From an uncultured Bacteroides sp. (GTDB taxonomy: Bacteria; Bacteroidota; Bacteroidia; Bacteroidales; Bacteroidaceae), in NCBI GenBank assembly GCA_900766195.1, contig CAAFUN010000118.1, positions 1-21,191 on the forward strand: a DNA stretch of 21,191 bases, read 5' to 3'. Under the pieces are notes generated by a model. That model was not told the origin of the DNA. It made no database searches and saw only the letters and a program-made list of their open reading frames with translations. Both the position numbers and the translations under genes were made by a program. Below, piece after piece: positions 1 through 8,000 of this stretch. Within the stretch, counting starts at the first letter, position 1, and each line of letters begins with the position of its first letter.

Positions 1-32
1 CACTCTTTCCCTACACGACGCTCTTCCGATCT
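1..32 (+). other. Illumina adapter sequence (contaminant)
   Basis: Bases 1-32 match the 3' 32 bases of the standard Illumina TruSeq/universal read-1 adapter, ending in CTCTTCCGATCT. This is not genomic DNA. Genomic sequence begins at about base 33, so this is a true contig end and nothing upstream can be inferred. Confidence 0.97.
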
Positions 33-40
33 AATAATAT

Positions 41-886
41 ATGGAACAAACATATCAAACACTAGAAGATTTCTATAATAACAACAAGTATCATCTTGAT
101 AGTTCATGGTCGATTTTTAATAGCTTTTGGTTGAATACAGTCCAATATGAATTGATTCAAGCTATATTAGAGGTAATGATAGATACCTCAATATCATCGA
201 AACAGACAATTGAAATTAACGTCGATTCAACTCAAAAAATCACTGTAAAAGTTTTTTGTAAATCATTTGTTAATGATAAATTGCTAGACAGTGTTACAAT
301 TCTTGAAAGAATATATGATCATAAAAAAGTAGAACTTCGTCACTGTGGTCTTGTCGGTGTAAATTCTTTGAGTTATATATTTGAGATTATTTCTGATGGA
401 AGACAATTAGAATTTCAGAATCGCAAATTGATAATAGATAAGCAGATTCATTCAATAAAAAAAGAAGAAGTGAGTGTGTCTTTTCGTATTGAAGAATATA
501 TGTCATCTTTTAGCATCAGAAAAATGAAACAGATGATAAAAGAATACACTTACATATATCCTAATGTAGAATTCCTGTGCAATAAAGAAAAAATAGCATC
601 GCCGAGTGGAATTTCAAACTTTGTATCAATATATAATCCATATAGCTTTTTAAATTTCAAGAATGACGATTTGGAAGTTGCATTAACCTTATCAAATGAT
701 GATAATGAACATTTTCTAACAATTATCAACGATGAAATAACGAATGATGATAACTTTTCTTTGGAATCCATAAGAATAGGTGTATTGAGAGCAATTAACC
801 AGTATTTTTTGATTTCATTGAGTAAATATGAGATTCCTCCACTTGTTATTGCAACTCATATAATTGTTGATGCTGAACGAAAGTAA
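41..886 (+). CDS. Degenerate GyrB-like (GHKL ATPase + transducer) protein, probably truncated by IS66
   Basis: This 281-residue product follows the layout of the N-terminal half of type II topoisomerase subunit B. Residues 38-58 (QAILEVMIDTS) resemble the GyrB helix that carries the ATP/Mg asparagine. Residues 100-108 (RHCGLVGVN) resemble the GGLHGVG ATP-lid motif. Residues 209-255 (DLEVALTLSND, FLTIIND, VLRAINQY) resemble the transducer domain (VEVALQ, SFVNNI, LTRAINDY). The catalytic features are eroded: the N-box has T where N is expected, the DNGRGIP motif is absent, and the lid glycines are partly lost, so ATP hydrolysis is doubtful. There is an in-frame TAA at 35-37, so ATG 41 is a reasonable start. 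The stop codon at 884-886 lies inside the left inverted repeat of the IS, just before the position where GyrB would carry its QTK loop and TOPRIM domain. The original gene was therefore probably longer. It lies on the opposite strand to the defence operon. The family link is inferred from sequence pattern only. Confidence 0.6.
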   Translation: MEQTYQTLEDFYNNNKYHLDSSWSIFNSFWLNTVQYELIQAILEVMIDTSISSKQTIEINVDSTQKITVKVFCKSFVNDKLLDSVTILERIYDHKKVELRHCGLVGVNSLSYIFEIISDGRQLEFQNRKLIIDKQIHSIKKEEVSVSFRIEEYMSSFSIRKMKQMIKEYTYIYPNVEFLCNKEKIASPSGISNFVSIYNPYSFLNFKNDDLEVALTLSNDDNEHFLTIINDEITNDDNFSLESIRIGVLRAINQYFLISLSKYEIPPLVIATHIIVDAERK

Positions 887-908
887 GCCATCGGCTAACT
901 GCGTATAG
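883..908 (+). repeat. IS66 left terminal inverted repeat
   Basis: The end reads gtaagccatcggctaact followed by gcgtatag. It pairs with the right end with mismatches at positions 7, 19, 23 and 26. It supplies the stop codon of the GyrB-like gene. Confidence 0.9.
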
Positions 909-919
909 TGAATCAAAAT

Positions 920-956
920 AAAACCTTGGGATATCATATTTTTATCTCAAGGTTTT
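920..956 (-). terminator. Stem-loop terminator at the 3' end of the IS66 genes
   Basis: Arms aaaaccttgggat (920-932) and atctcaaggtttt (944-956) pair with one mismatch (a G:T apposition) around an 11-nt loop, about 50 bp past the tnpC stop. On the minus strand the stem runs into a T-rich stretch (ttttattttg), consistent with a terminator. It may also block transcription entering from the flank. Confidence 0.6.
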
Positions 957-1009
957 CAATGATGTAATGGATATTGATGATTTCGCAATTCTCTTGGATT
1001 TCGTGGATT

Positions 1010-2677
1010 TCAAAGCAATCCTTTCATTTTCAACTTATCGGGGAGTAAGTCGGCTATATCCATAGTGTAGTCTTCATCGTAATCATGCACATGGTCTAAG
1101 AAGTAAATCATCCATTTGCGGAAGTCTACGCCGGCAGCTTTGCAACACCCCATGAAACTATAAATGATAGCCGTGCTTTCTGCGGTATCATCATTCTGAC
1201 AGAATAAATAATTTTTCCTACCCACTGCTACGGGTCTCACTGCATTTTCTATGCCATTATTATCTATATTATATGCACCGTCCAAATGGTAGCGTGATAA
1301 TTTGTTAAAGCGCTTGTAGGTGTACATAATCGCCTTTTCGATGGGACTTCCTTTAATAACTTTTGCGTGTTCTGCAACCAACCATTTTTCAAATCGTACC
1401 AGAATTGGGTAAGCCAAACGTGTTCTTAATTTAGCTGTATCTTCAAACGAAAGAGCCTGATCTTTAATCTGCCGCTCTACCTCATATAGTAACTGGATTT
1501 GCTCTAAGGCTTTTTCGGCCCGTTCCTTATCATTCTTAATTGCATCAGAGAATTTTCTTCGTGCATGTGCCCAGCAAGATAAGAGGATAACTCCTTTCTT
1601 GCCATCCAATAATTCGTATGGCTCATAACCATCTGTTTGAAGAGCACCTTGATATCCACAGAAGAGCTTAAGCACCACCTCACCACTTCTAGAACCTTTG
1701 TCCCAGTAGAAATACTGTCGTCCGGACATAGGATCTCGCACAAGCCAGATGTATCCTTTTACTGTCTTGTGTTTATCATTCCGCACAACTGGGAGTGTGG
1801 TTTCGTCACACTGTAAATAATTGGTTTTCTTCATCAACTCCCATAATCGGAAGTGCAAGGGCATCAGTAAGTCGCTTACTTGCTGGAACCACCCTAGGAT
1901 AGTAGGCTCCGGGATTTTTATGCCTAAACGCTCAAACTGTTTATGTTGCCGATAAAAGGGAATATGGTCAACATACTTATCTACCATGAGGTCAGCAAGC
2001 AAGGATGATGAGGCATAACTCTTTGCAATTGGTTTAATTGGGCAGCCTGCTGTAACGATGATATGATCTGCCTTACGGATAGCTTTATGACGATAGGTGC
2101 GAAGCACATAGAACTTAGTGGGCTCTTTCATTAAAACTTCTGTGTAGAGGGAGTCCTTCTCATCTAGCAAATCCCATTCTTCCGGGTTGTAACCTTCCGG
2201 ATATATATGCTCAATCTTACGTTCCAAGTTCTCAGGAAGCGATTTGCGGACGGCAATCTTTTTTGCTTTCTCCATACGCTTAGCTCTTGCCTCTTTCTCG
2301 GATCTTATCTCTTTCTCGGCCTTGGCAGCCGCTTCCTTTTCGCCGGGTAATAGGTCAACACCCTCAAACAGTTCCAACTGTCGCGCCTGAGGATCAGGAT
2401 TGATGTAACGCTCTGCTTTTCCTCCATATAGTTGACGCTTGAGATAGTCCACTTGTTTTTCCAACTGAGCAATGCGAACATCCTTCTTCTGGAGTAACGC
2501 TTCTTTCTTATTGATTAGGGTGTCCTTTGCCGCTAATTGCTCATTATGAACCTGCTGTACTCCTTCAGGAGCTATGTTTTGAGCTGTACGTAGCCGGCTG
2601 TTCTCTCGAAACAGTCGATCACGATCAGCCATTAATTGGCGTATAAGTTCATCTTTATCAATAGTGTTCTCGGGCAT
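1010..2677 (-). CDS. tnpC: IS66 transposase TnpC (DDE)
   Basis: This 555-aa protein is the catalytic IS66 transposase, which cuts and joins the element ends. Residues ~5-85 are charged and likely coiled-coil. A basic region follows (~120-150), and then the DDE core. The expected acidic residues are D291 (LQCDETTLP), D349 (LQTDGYEPY) and E477 (NNGIENAVRPVAVGRKNYLF), the last block being the diagnostic IS66 C-terminal motif. The length is normal for the family and the frame is uninterrupted, so it is probably functional. It lies 77 bp downstream of tnpB, in a gap that holds a weak promoter-like box. Confidence 0.96.
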   Translation of the reverse strand: MPENTIDKDELIRQLMADRDRLFRENSRLRTAQNIAPEGVQQVHNEQLAAKDTLINKKEALLQKKDVRIAQLEKQVDYLKRQLYGGKAERYINPDPQARQLELFEGVDLLPGEKEAAAKAEKEIRSEKEARAKRMEKAKKIAVRKSLPENLERKIEHIYPEGYNPEEWDLLDEKDSLYTEVLMKEPTKFYVLRTYRHKAIRKADHIIVTAGCPIKPIAKSYASSSLLADLMVDKYVDHIPFYRQHKQFERLGIKIPEPTILGWFQQVSDLLMPLHFRLWELMKKTNYLQCDETTLPVVRNDKHKTVKGYIWLVRDPMSGRQYFYWDKGSRSGEVVLKLFCGYQGALQTDGYEPYELLDGKKGVILLSCWAHARRKFSDAIKNDKERAEKALEQIQLLYEVERQIKDQALSFEDTAKLRTRLAYPILVRFEKWLVAEHAKVIKGSPIEKAIMYTYKRFNKLSRYHLDGAYNIDNNGIENAVRPVAVGRKNYLFCQNDDTAESTAIIYSFMGCCKAAGVDFRKWMIYFLDHVHDYDEDYTMDIADLLPDKLKMKGLL

Positions 2678-2698
2678 AATCCGTTTGTTTTAGCGATA

Positions 2699-2706
2699 TA
2701 AAGATA
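2699..2706 (-). promoter_or_regulatory. Possible internal promoter box before tnpC
   Basis: On the minus strand TATCTTTA lies 21 nt before the tnpC start, one mismatch from the Bacteroides -7 consensus TAnnTTTG. The 77-bp tnpB-tnpC gap is otherwise empty. This is weak evidence. Confidence 0.25.
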
Positions 2707-2754
2707 CAAAAAACAAGCGAAATAGCCATACTAATTGATGACTGTTTTATGTTA

Positions 2755-3141
2755 TTATTTTGCTTTTGAAGCTGTGTTTTTCTTTTCTGGAATCCATCTT
2801 TTTCGATGTTTGACTTTCTGCGCATCTATACCTTGGACCATTAAAACCAGATCACTCCAAAGGGTTTCATGCGACACCGTTTTACCCTCTTGAAAATCTA
2901 TCTCAGGCAGAGAGAACTGCCCACCGGATAGCTTCATGTGATAAATTACCAAGCCACCATACTCCATGTGAAGTATCTTCATGGCTGTACAAAGCTTATT
3001 AATGAAGACAAACGCGTCGCCATCTTGAACATCCATTCCCATTTGATTGGTAACAATACCACTAAGGGTATAGAAGCTCTTGCGCATATCAGTAGGATAA
3101 GGGTATAGATAAAACCTATCTGAGGCTGTAAGACTAAACAT
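2755..3141 (-). CDS. tnpB: IS66 accessory protein TnpB
   Basis: This 128-aa protein is the IS66 'Orf2' accessory protein needed for transposition in many family members; its biochemical role is not established. The recognisable core is YPYPTDMRKSFYTLSGIV near the N-terminus, followed by GDAFVFINK and the LHMEYGGLVIYHMKL segment, which corresponds to the LKILYWDRNGFCLYYKRLE-type stretch of homologues. The C-terminus is basic. It starts 4 bp after the tnpA stop, so the two genes are almost certainly cotranscribed and translationally coupled. Confidence 0.94.
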   Translation of the reverse strand: MFSLTASDRFYLYPYPTDMRKSFYTLSGIVTNQMGMDVQDGDAFVFINKLCTAMKILHMEYGGLVIYHMKLSGGQFSLPEIDFQEGKTVSHETLWSDLVLMVQGIDAQKVKHRKRWIPEKKNTASKAK

Positions 3142-3145
3142 AAGC

Positions 3146-3502
3146 TTAAGGTTTTAAGGCGATTAGATACTTTAATATATCCAAATCACATCCATTTTCC
3201 AGGTGTAATATTACACCGTTAGGGTATGTTATCTTTATATCCTGAGTCTTTACCGGTATTGTATTTTCTTTTCTGACTTCAATAGAAGTCTGGGCAAGGC
3301 GATTGACCGCCCCAGGACTTATGGGAATAAACTCTCTTGGAGTATCCAAGGCGGATAAGGCTTGACTTTTAAGCATTTTAATCCAATAATAGAACCTATT
3401 CTCTTTAATGCCTCGCGCTCTGCAAAACTCTCGAACATTAACACCGGAGGCTGTGTATTCATTGTAGAGGATCTTGAAATAATCTAATGTCCAATATACC
3501 AT
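3146..3502 (-). CDS. tnpA: IS66 accessory protein TnpA (HTH)
   Basis: This 118-aa first gene of the IS66 operon has an N-terminal helix-turn-helix of the transposase orfA type (residues ~8-45, with SGVNVREFCRARGIKENRFYYWIK). The C-terminal part (~85-112, ITYPNGVILHLENG) is the typical IS66 TnpA tail. It presumably helps recognise the element ends. The ATG at 3502 is preceded by a good Bacteroidota promoter box inside the IS end, so it is expressed from the element's own promoter. Confidence 0.92.
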   Translation of the reverse strand: MVYWTLDYFKILYNEYTASGVNVREFCRARGIKENRFYYWIKMLKSQALSALDTPREFIPISPGAVNRLAQTSIEVRKENTIPVKTQDIKITYPNGVILHLENGCDLDILKYLIALKP

Positions 3503-3519
3503 AATATTCGTTTTGCTGG

Positions 3520-3527
3520 CAAAGATA
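3520..3527 (-). promoter_or_regulatory. Bacteroidota -7 promoter box driving tnpA
   Basis: On the minus strand TATCTTTG matches the Bacteroides -7 consensus TAnnTTTG exactly and ends 17 nt before the tnpA ATG. A T-rich segment (aattttc) lies at roughly the -33 position. It sits between the terminal repeat and tnpA. Confidence 0.55.
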
Positions 3528-3547
3528 GGAAGGCATACTGAAAATTA

Positions 3548-3573
3548 ATAGACGGAGTTAGCCGATCGCTTAC
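3548..3573 (-). repeat. IS66 right terminal inverted repeat
   Basis: Read on the minus strand it begins gtaagcgatcggctaact followed by ccgtctat, matching the left end with four mismatches in 26 bases. Confidence 0.9.
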
Positions 3574-3795
3574 CTTAAATCCTAACTTTTACCCTAAGCC
3601 ACTGTATAGCTTCTCAATATTCTTGATTATTGTAGCTCGTTGACTTTTGTCAATTATTTGCTGCATTAACGCTATATCATGTATGTATGTTCCAGAAAAT
3701 CTAGTAGTGGCTTTGTATTCAAAGTCAATTTTAAATTTTCTGTAGTTAACTGAAATTCAGACTCTATACATATAATACCTTTGCGCTTCATATTT
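3574..3795. other. Gap between IS66 and the defence operon
   Basis: These 222 bases lie between the IS right end and the stop of the HTH-like gene. The only coding signal is a broken small gene on the minus strand (separate entry). No terminator, tRNA or strong promoter is visible. Confidence 0.6.
3589..3791 (-). pseudogene. Remnant of a small operon-tail gene (frame broken)
   Basis: An ATG at 3791, 4 bp after the stop of the HTH-like gene, opens a 39-codon frame (MKRKGIICIESEFQ then LNTKPLLDFLEHTYMI) that stops at 3672. In another frame, 3756-3589 is open for 55 codons and includes FEYKATTRFSGTYIHD and SQRATIIKNIEKLYSGLG. Both pieces have protein-like composition. The spacing to the gene before it matches an operon member. 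The simplest reading is a short last gene damaged by a frameshift or by a deletion associated with the IS. A genuine 39-aa peptide cannot be excluded. I do not firmly recognise the family. Confidence 0.35.
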
Positions 3796-4341
3796 CTAAT
3801 TTATTGTAATTTCACTTATAGAACCATTTGTTTTGTAATTACCTATATTATCACCTCTAATAATTTTTGAAGCAACCAATGATTCGCCTTTCTTAATACT
3901 TTCTATAAATAGTATATCATCAACATCAAGACTGCTATTCAGGGCTTTTTTTACTTTCAGAACCTTATCATTATTTACTAGAACAACCGTGAAATCAACG
4001 ACTCTATCCAAATATTTGATTGTAATAAGAGAACCTTCATCTAATGATTTGATATAAACTGCATCATCGACAAAGTTCCATTCACTATCAATGTTATTGG
4101 AATTCTTGAAGCTCGCCCATGTTGAAAATCCTAAGAATAAAGCTAATGTGTTTAGAGTATATTCGTTAGTCTTTCGTTCATCATTGATGTAACCCATAAG
4201 CCGTTTTAGAGTTGTTACGCCCATCGTTCTGCCTGTGGAATCAATAATCATTCGAGAAAGTGTATCAAAGTCTTTGGCTTGGTCAAAGTCCAAATGCGAC
4301 TTTTCTTTGATTTTGTCTATTATATGTTTATCAAGAATCAT
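3796..4341 (-). CDS. Small protein with HTH-like N-terminus, function unknown
   Basis: In this 181-aa protein, residues ~1-80 (LSRMIIDSTGRTMGVTTLKR, then NEYTLNTLALFLGFSTWASF) form an all-helical segment. It is of a type seen at the N-terminus of many Bacteroidota proteins and is reminiscent of a phage-repressor/helix-turn-helix domain. The remainder (~85-181) is predicted to be mostly beta-strand (AVYIKSLDEGSLITIKYL, RVVDFTVVLVNND, DILFIESIKKG) with no motif I recognise. There is no signal peptide or membrane segment. Its ATG overlaps the TGA of the PP2C gene (ATGA), so the two are translationally coupled. This suggests a partner or regulator role in the PP2C/kinase circuit. DNA binding is inferred, not shown. 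Confidence 0.7.
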   Translation of the reverse strand: MILDKHIIDKIKEKSHLDFDQAKDFDTLSRMIIDSTGRTMGVTTLKRLMGYINDERKTNEYTLNTLALFLGFSTWASFKNSNNIDSEWNFVDDAVYIKSLDEGSLITIKYLDRVVDFTVVLVNNDKVLKVKKALNSSLDVDDILFIESIKKGESLVASKIIRGDNIGNYKTNGSISEITIN

Positions 4342-5024
4342 ACTTCAAATTTTATAAATGAATAGTTGTCAGATATGTTAGCTGATTTTGAATCCAATAA
4401 GTCTTTATAACTATCATTGTATTCTGTCGCATTGCTCATTGCTAATTCTTTATGAAATCCATCTGTGCAAAGTACGAAAATGTCTCCTTGTTGGGCAGAA
4501 ACATGGGAAACTTCAACTTTTCCTAATCTATCATCACCCATAATTGACCTAGTTACAACGGAAGAATATCTATCTATATCTGAGCTATTTAAATTTTTAA
4601 TTTTTGATAGTTCGTTAATTACTGAGTGATCCTGAGTTCTGTAGACTTCAATGCCATCTCGATATAAATATAATCTACTATCACCCAACCAAGTAAAGTA
4701 TGCTTCATTTTCAATAGTTAGTAAAACAGAAACGACAGCACCGATACTTTTAGCACCAAGTGATAACCTTTTTAGCATCAGGCAGTCATTGGCATAGATT
4801 ATTGACTCTTTAAGTAACTCAGTTGGAGAGAAATTGGAAATATTCATTCTCACAAATTCAACAATTGATTCACTGATGACTTGGGAGGCTATCTCTCCAA
4901 AAGAATATCCTCCCATACCATCAGCAACTACCATAATGGCAGTATTGGATGAAATAACGGAATGAGTAACAAAGTCTTGGTTTACTTCTCTTGACCCTTT
5001 ATTTGTATATTCGTAAATTTTCAT
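4338..5024 (-). CDS. PP2C-family Ser/Thr protein phosphatase
   Basis: This 228-aa protein is a compact, complete PP2C domain. N-terminal GSREVNQD (10-17), VADGMGG (33-39) with the metal-binding D35, GDSRLY (114-119), CTDGF (186-190) with D188, and a final SDN (218-220) are all present, so it should be an active Mg/Mn-dependent phosphatase. There is no transmembrane or sensor domain. It shares a 4-bp ATGA overlap with the HerA-like ATPase gene before it and with the HTH-like gene after it. The obvious partner is the double-kinase protein encoded upstream in the same operon: the phosphatase could reverse its phosphorylation and keep the system silent. The activity is well supported; the partnership is inference. 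Confidence 0.92.
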   Translation of the reverse strand: MKIYEYTNKGSREVNQDFVTHSVISSNTAIMVVADGMGGYSFGEIASQVISESIVEFVRMNISNFSPTELLKESIIYANDCLMLKRLSLGAKSIGAVVSVLLTIENEAYFTWLGDSRLYLYRDGIEVYRTQDHSVINELSKIKNLNSSDIDRYSSVVTRSIMGDDRLGKVEVSHVSAQQGDIFVLCTDGFHKELAMSNATEYNDSYKDLLDSKSANISDNYSFIKFEV

Positions 5025-8000
5025 CCTTTTATTGCCTGAATTGTATCACCACCATGTTTAGTAACTCTTGGACGTATGCTTATTTTTATAGGTCTTTGAG
5101 TTATTGCTTTGTCTGTTGCTTTATTAGCCCACAAATATGCTTCACCAGATCCTAATGATGCCATTTCTGTAGCTGTAAGTGTCTGTAACGGAGTTATTGC
5201 CTTTTGAACATGTTTTACCCATGCAGGAGAACTAAACCTGTGCATGACTACAATAGAGCTCAATTCAATTATTTCAGTAGGTAAACTCATTGGATCTTGA
5301 CTAGCAATCATAATAGAAACCCCCTTGTGACGCATTTCTCGTATAGCAGTAGTAATAGAGCCAACAAGTTCCTTGTTGTTCATATATTTATGTGCTTCGT
5401 CAAAGATAATGAACTTATTAAATGAGTGTCCATCTACCATTGTAACACTTGAAAATATATTAAGCATTACTACAAATAGTCCCAAAGCTTCATCTTTTTC
5501 AATGAATTCATCTCTAAGGTCAACAATAATTAATCGTCTTGGTTTTAGATATTGTTGTAGCTTATCACCGTCAGTAATATACTCTTCGGCAAAATCAAGT
5601 TTTTGTTCAGCAAGAGAACGTTGAGACGCAGACATGTGGTCGCTATCCGAAACACCTTGTCTAATGTTTTTAAGCGACATATCATATCTACAACTCTTCA
5701 TAATTTGTTTCAACTCTTTAATATATGTAGAATCGTTGCCCATGGCACCAAGTAGGAACATCCAGTCTTTTACGGCTAATTCGGCTGAATCAAAACCGAT
5801 TGGATGCACTTCAATATCAGGGTATTCTGATTTACGTATTTCTAGTTGGCTGGCAGGTGCCAAAAGAACAACGTCTTTTATTGATCCTGGTTCCGCACCA
5901 TACTCAGCCTTTAGTTTTGCTAATTGGCCAGCTTCATCATTAGCATAAACCATAGATGTAAACTCAGGTGCATAATCCATGCTGTCACTATAATGGAATA
6001 TTACGCTAGCCATTGGAGCAGGTAGCTTATTAACTTTAGAGAATTGACGTAGTACCATCTCGGTGATAGAACCTATTGTATAACTCTTGCCTGCACCCTG
6101 AACGCCAAACAAACTAATCGTATTACATTCATTTAAATCCAATCCAATCCTTCGGCCATTGCTAATCATTTTACCTAATATACCGTATTGCGGAGATGTA
6201 TCGTTCTTTCCAATAATAACGTCACAAATAGGTTCTTCATAGCCATATTCAGCAGGGTCTTGTCGAACTACAGATGCGTTGTTGTCAATTTTATATTCGG
6301 TCGCAACATCATTGTTTGATTTTTCATTTTTCTGTTCTTGAATGTCATCAAACGAGACTGATTTAATATTTTCTACGTCTTGCGAAGATGAATCTAATTT
6401 TTTAGGTTCTGGCTCAGCTGCAATATCCTCGACTTTGTCATCTTTATTCCCGTAACTGTTTTTGGGAATAATAATCTCATAATCAGGATTACTATCGGGA
6501 TGAATTTCTGTTTCCTGTTTTGCAATTTCCTTAATAGACTCTTTAGGGCTTTCGCCTTTAGTGTTTTCTTTAATGAGGAAAGTAGGTTCGAAGAAATTAA
6601 TTAACTCTGCATCATCTAATTCCTCCAATTTCTTAGTGTTTAAAGAGCTTTCTTCATCAAGAACATCATCGATTACTGGTTTGCCCATAGTATAAATAAC
6701 TGCATCGCCATAATAATTTTTCTTTTGACGTTCTATTTGTTGAAAATCAAAAATAACACCCAACTGCTTGAATCGAATGGTATAGCCATCAGCTAATTTG
6801 CTGAGGAAAACCATATAGTTGTGGGCTATCTCAGGATCAAGGCAGCCATAACGAACGGAGCGCTTAATGTAGAATTCAAGGAAAGATTTTAATTCGAGTA
6901 CTTTGAGTTCTCTGTCTAGACGATCTTGACCATCAACCGCAATTTCAAAATGTTCACGTAGGGCAAAAATTGTGTTCTCTATTTGTTCTACAATTTTTTT
7001 ATGCAATTCATCTGCCTGATAACCAGCATTGCGACATTTTATTTCTACAATTGTGAATAGGATTTCTTTCTTTGCAGAATCTATCTTTGCAACAAGATTG
7101 TCAGCTCTTTCTTTGTTGTCATTATCTAAATCAATAAACAGTTCTTTATGCAGGTCAATTGGTATAAGAAATGATTCTTTTGTGATACCTTTCTTTTCAA
7201 GGAATCTTTTTGTGAGGGTTGTACCCATCACTTCAAAAGCTTTTCTTGAGGTAGAATTAATCTGCATAACAAGAGAACTGCTTACAGAACGAACATCTTC
7301 AAGTATTTTATTGAAGTTCTCTTTGTTTTCTATATCAACACCATACTCTTTGAATAATGGAATCATTAAAGCGCCAATTTCACTAGTTGGTTTTGTCGTT
7401 AGGAATGACGAAACACCTGATGTCTCTTCTCCTGGAACATAATCCAGAAGGTAAGGGATATCATTTTTGTCGCTGCATGGTAAATCATAGAACTCTGGTC
7501 CCATGTTTTTATCAAATGTAATAACCCAATCGCTACAATCATGAACGAAAGATAATAACATCATATCATTCTCTTTAAGTCGTAACGTTGTTGCAGGAAC
7601 TGACTCTTCCAATGTTGAAGACAAAAGATTTCCAACAGTCTCCTGTAGTCTAGCAAAAATACTAACCTCAGTGTTTGCAAATTCAGTAACAGGATTTGGC
7701 AATATCTTATTTGAATAGTACCTATTCCAAACAAATGAGTTTCCTTCTTCGCAAGCGTTTACTACGTTTCTACAAATAACGCCATTGAGGTAGAATGAAC
7801 GACTTAGTTCATCTGGTCTGACCAATTCTGTGTGTACAGCAAATGGATTAACTAAGAACGACAAGTGTGCTTGATATTTATCGTGATTGTTAATAAAATC
7901 ACTAACCTTGTTTAAAGAAAAACGAAGTTTTGGAAATAGTCTATTAATAGATGCTTGTGAAAAAACTTCGGCTTCAGCTGCAACCATAGACTCAGGGTCT

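Larger units (their letters stand above)
883..3573 (-). mobile_element. IS66-family insertion sequence, complete
   Basis: The element is 2691 bp, bounded by imperfect inverted repeats that start GTAAGC(C/G)ATCGGCTAACT, with tnpA, tnpB and tnpC in the usual IS66 order on the minus strand. All three reading frames are intact. The 8 bases outside the left end (875-882, gaacgaaa) and the right end (3574-3581, cttaaatc) differ, so the 8-bp target duplication typical of IS66 is missing. This suggests later recombination, a deletion next to the IS, or an assembly join across a repeated IS copy. Confidence 0.93.
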
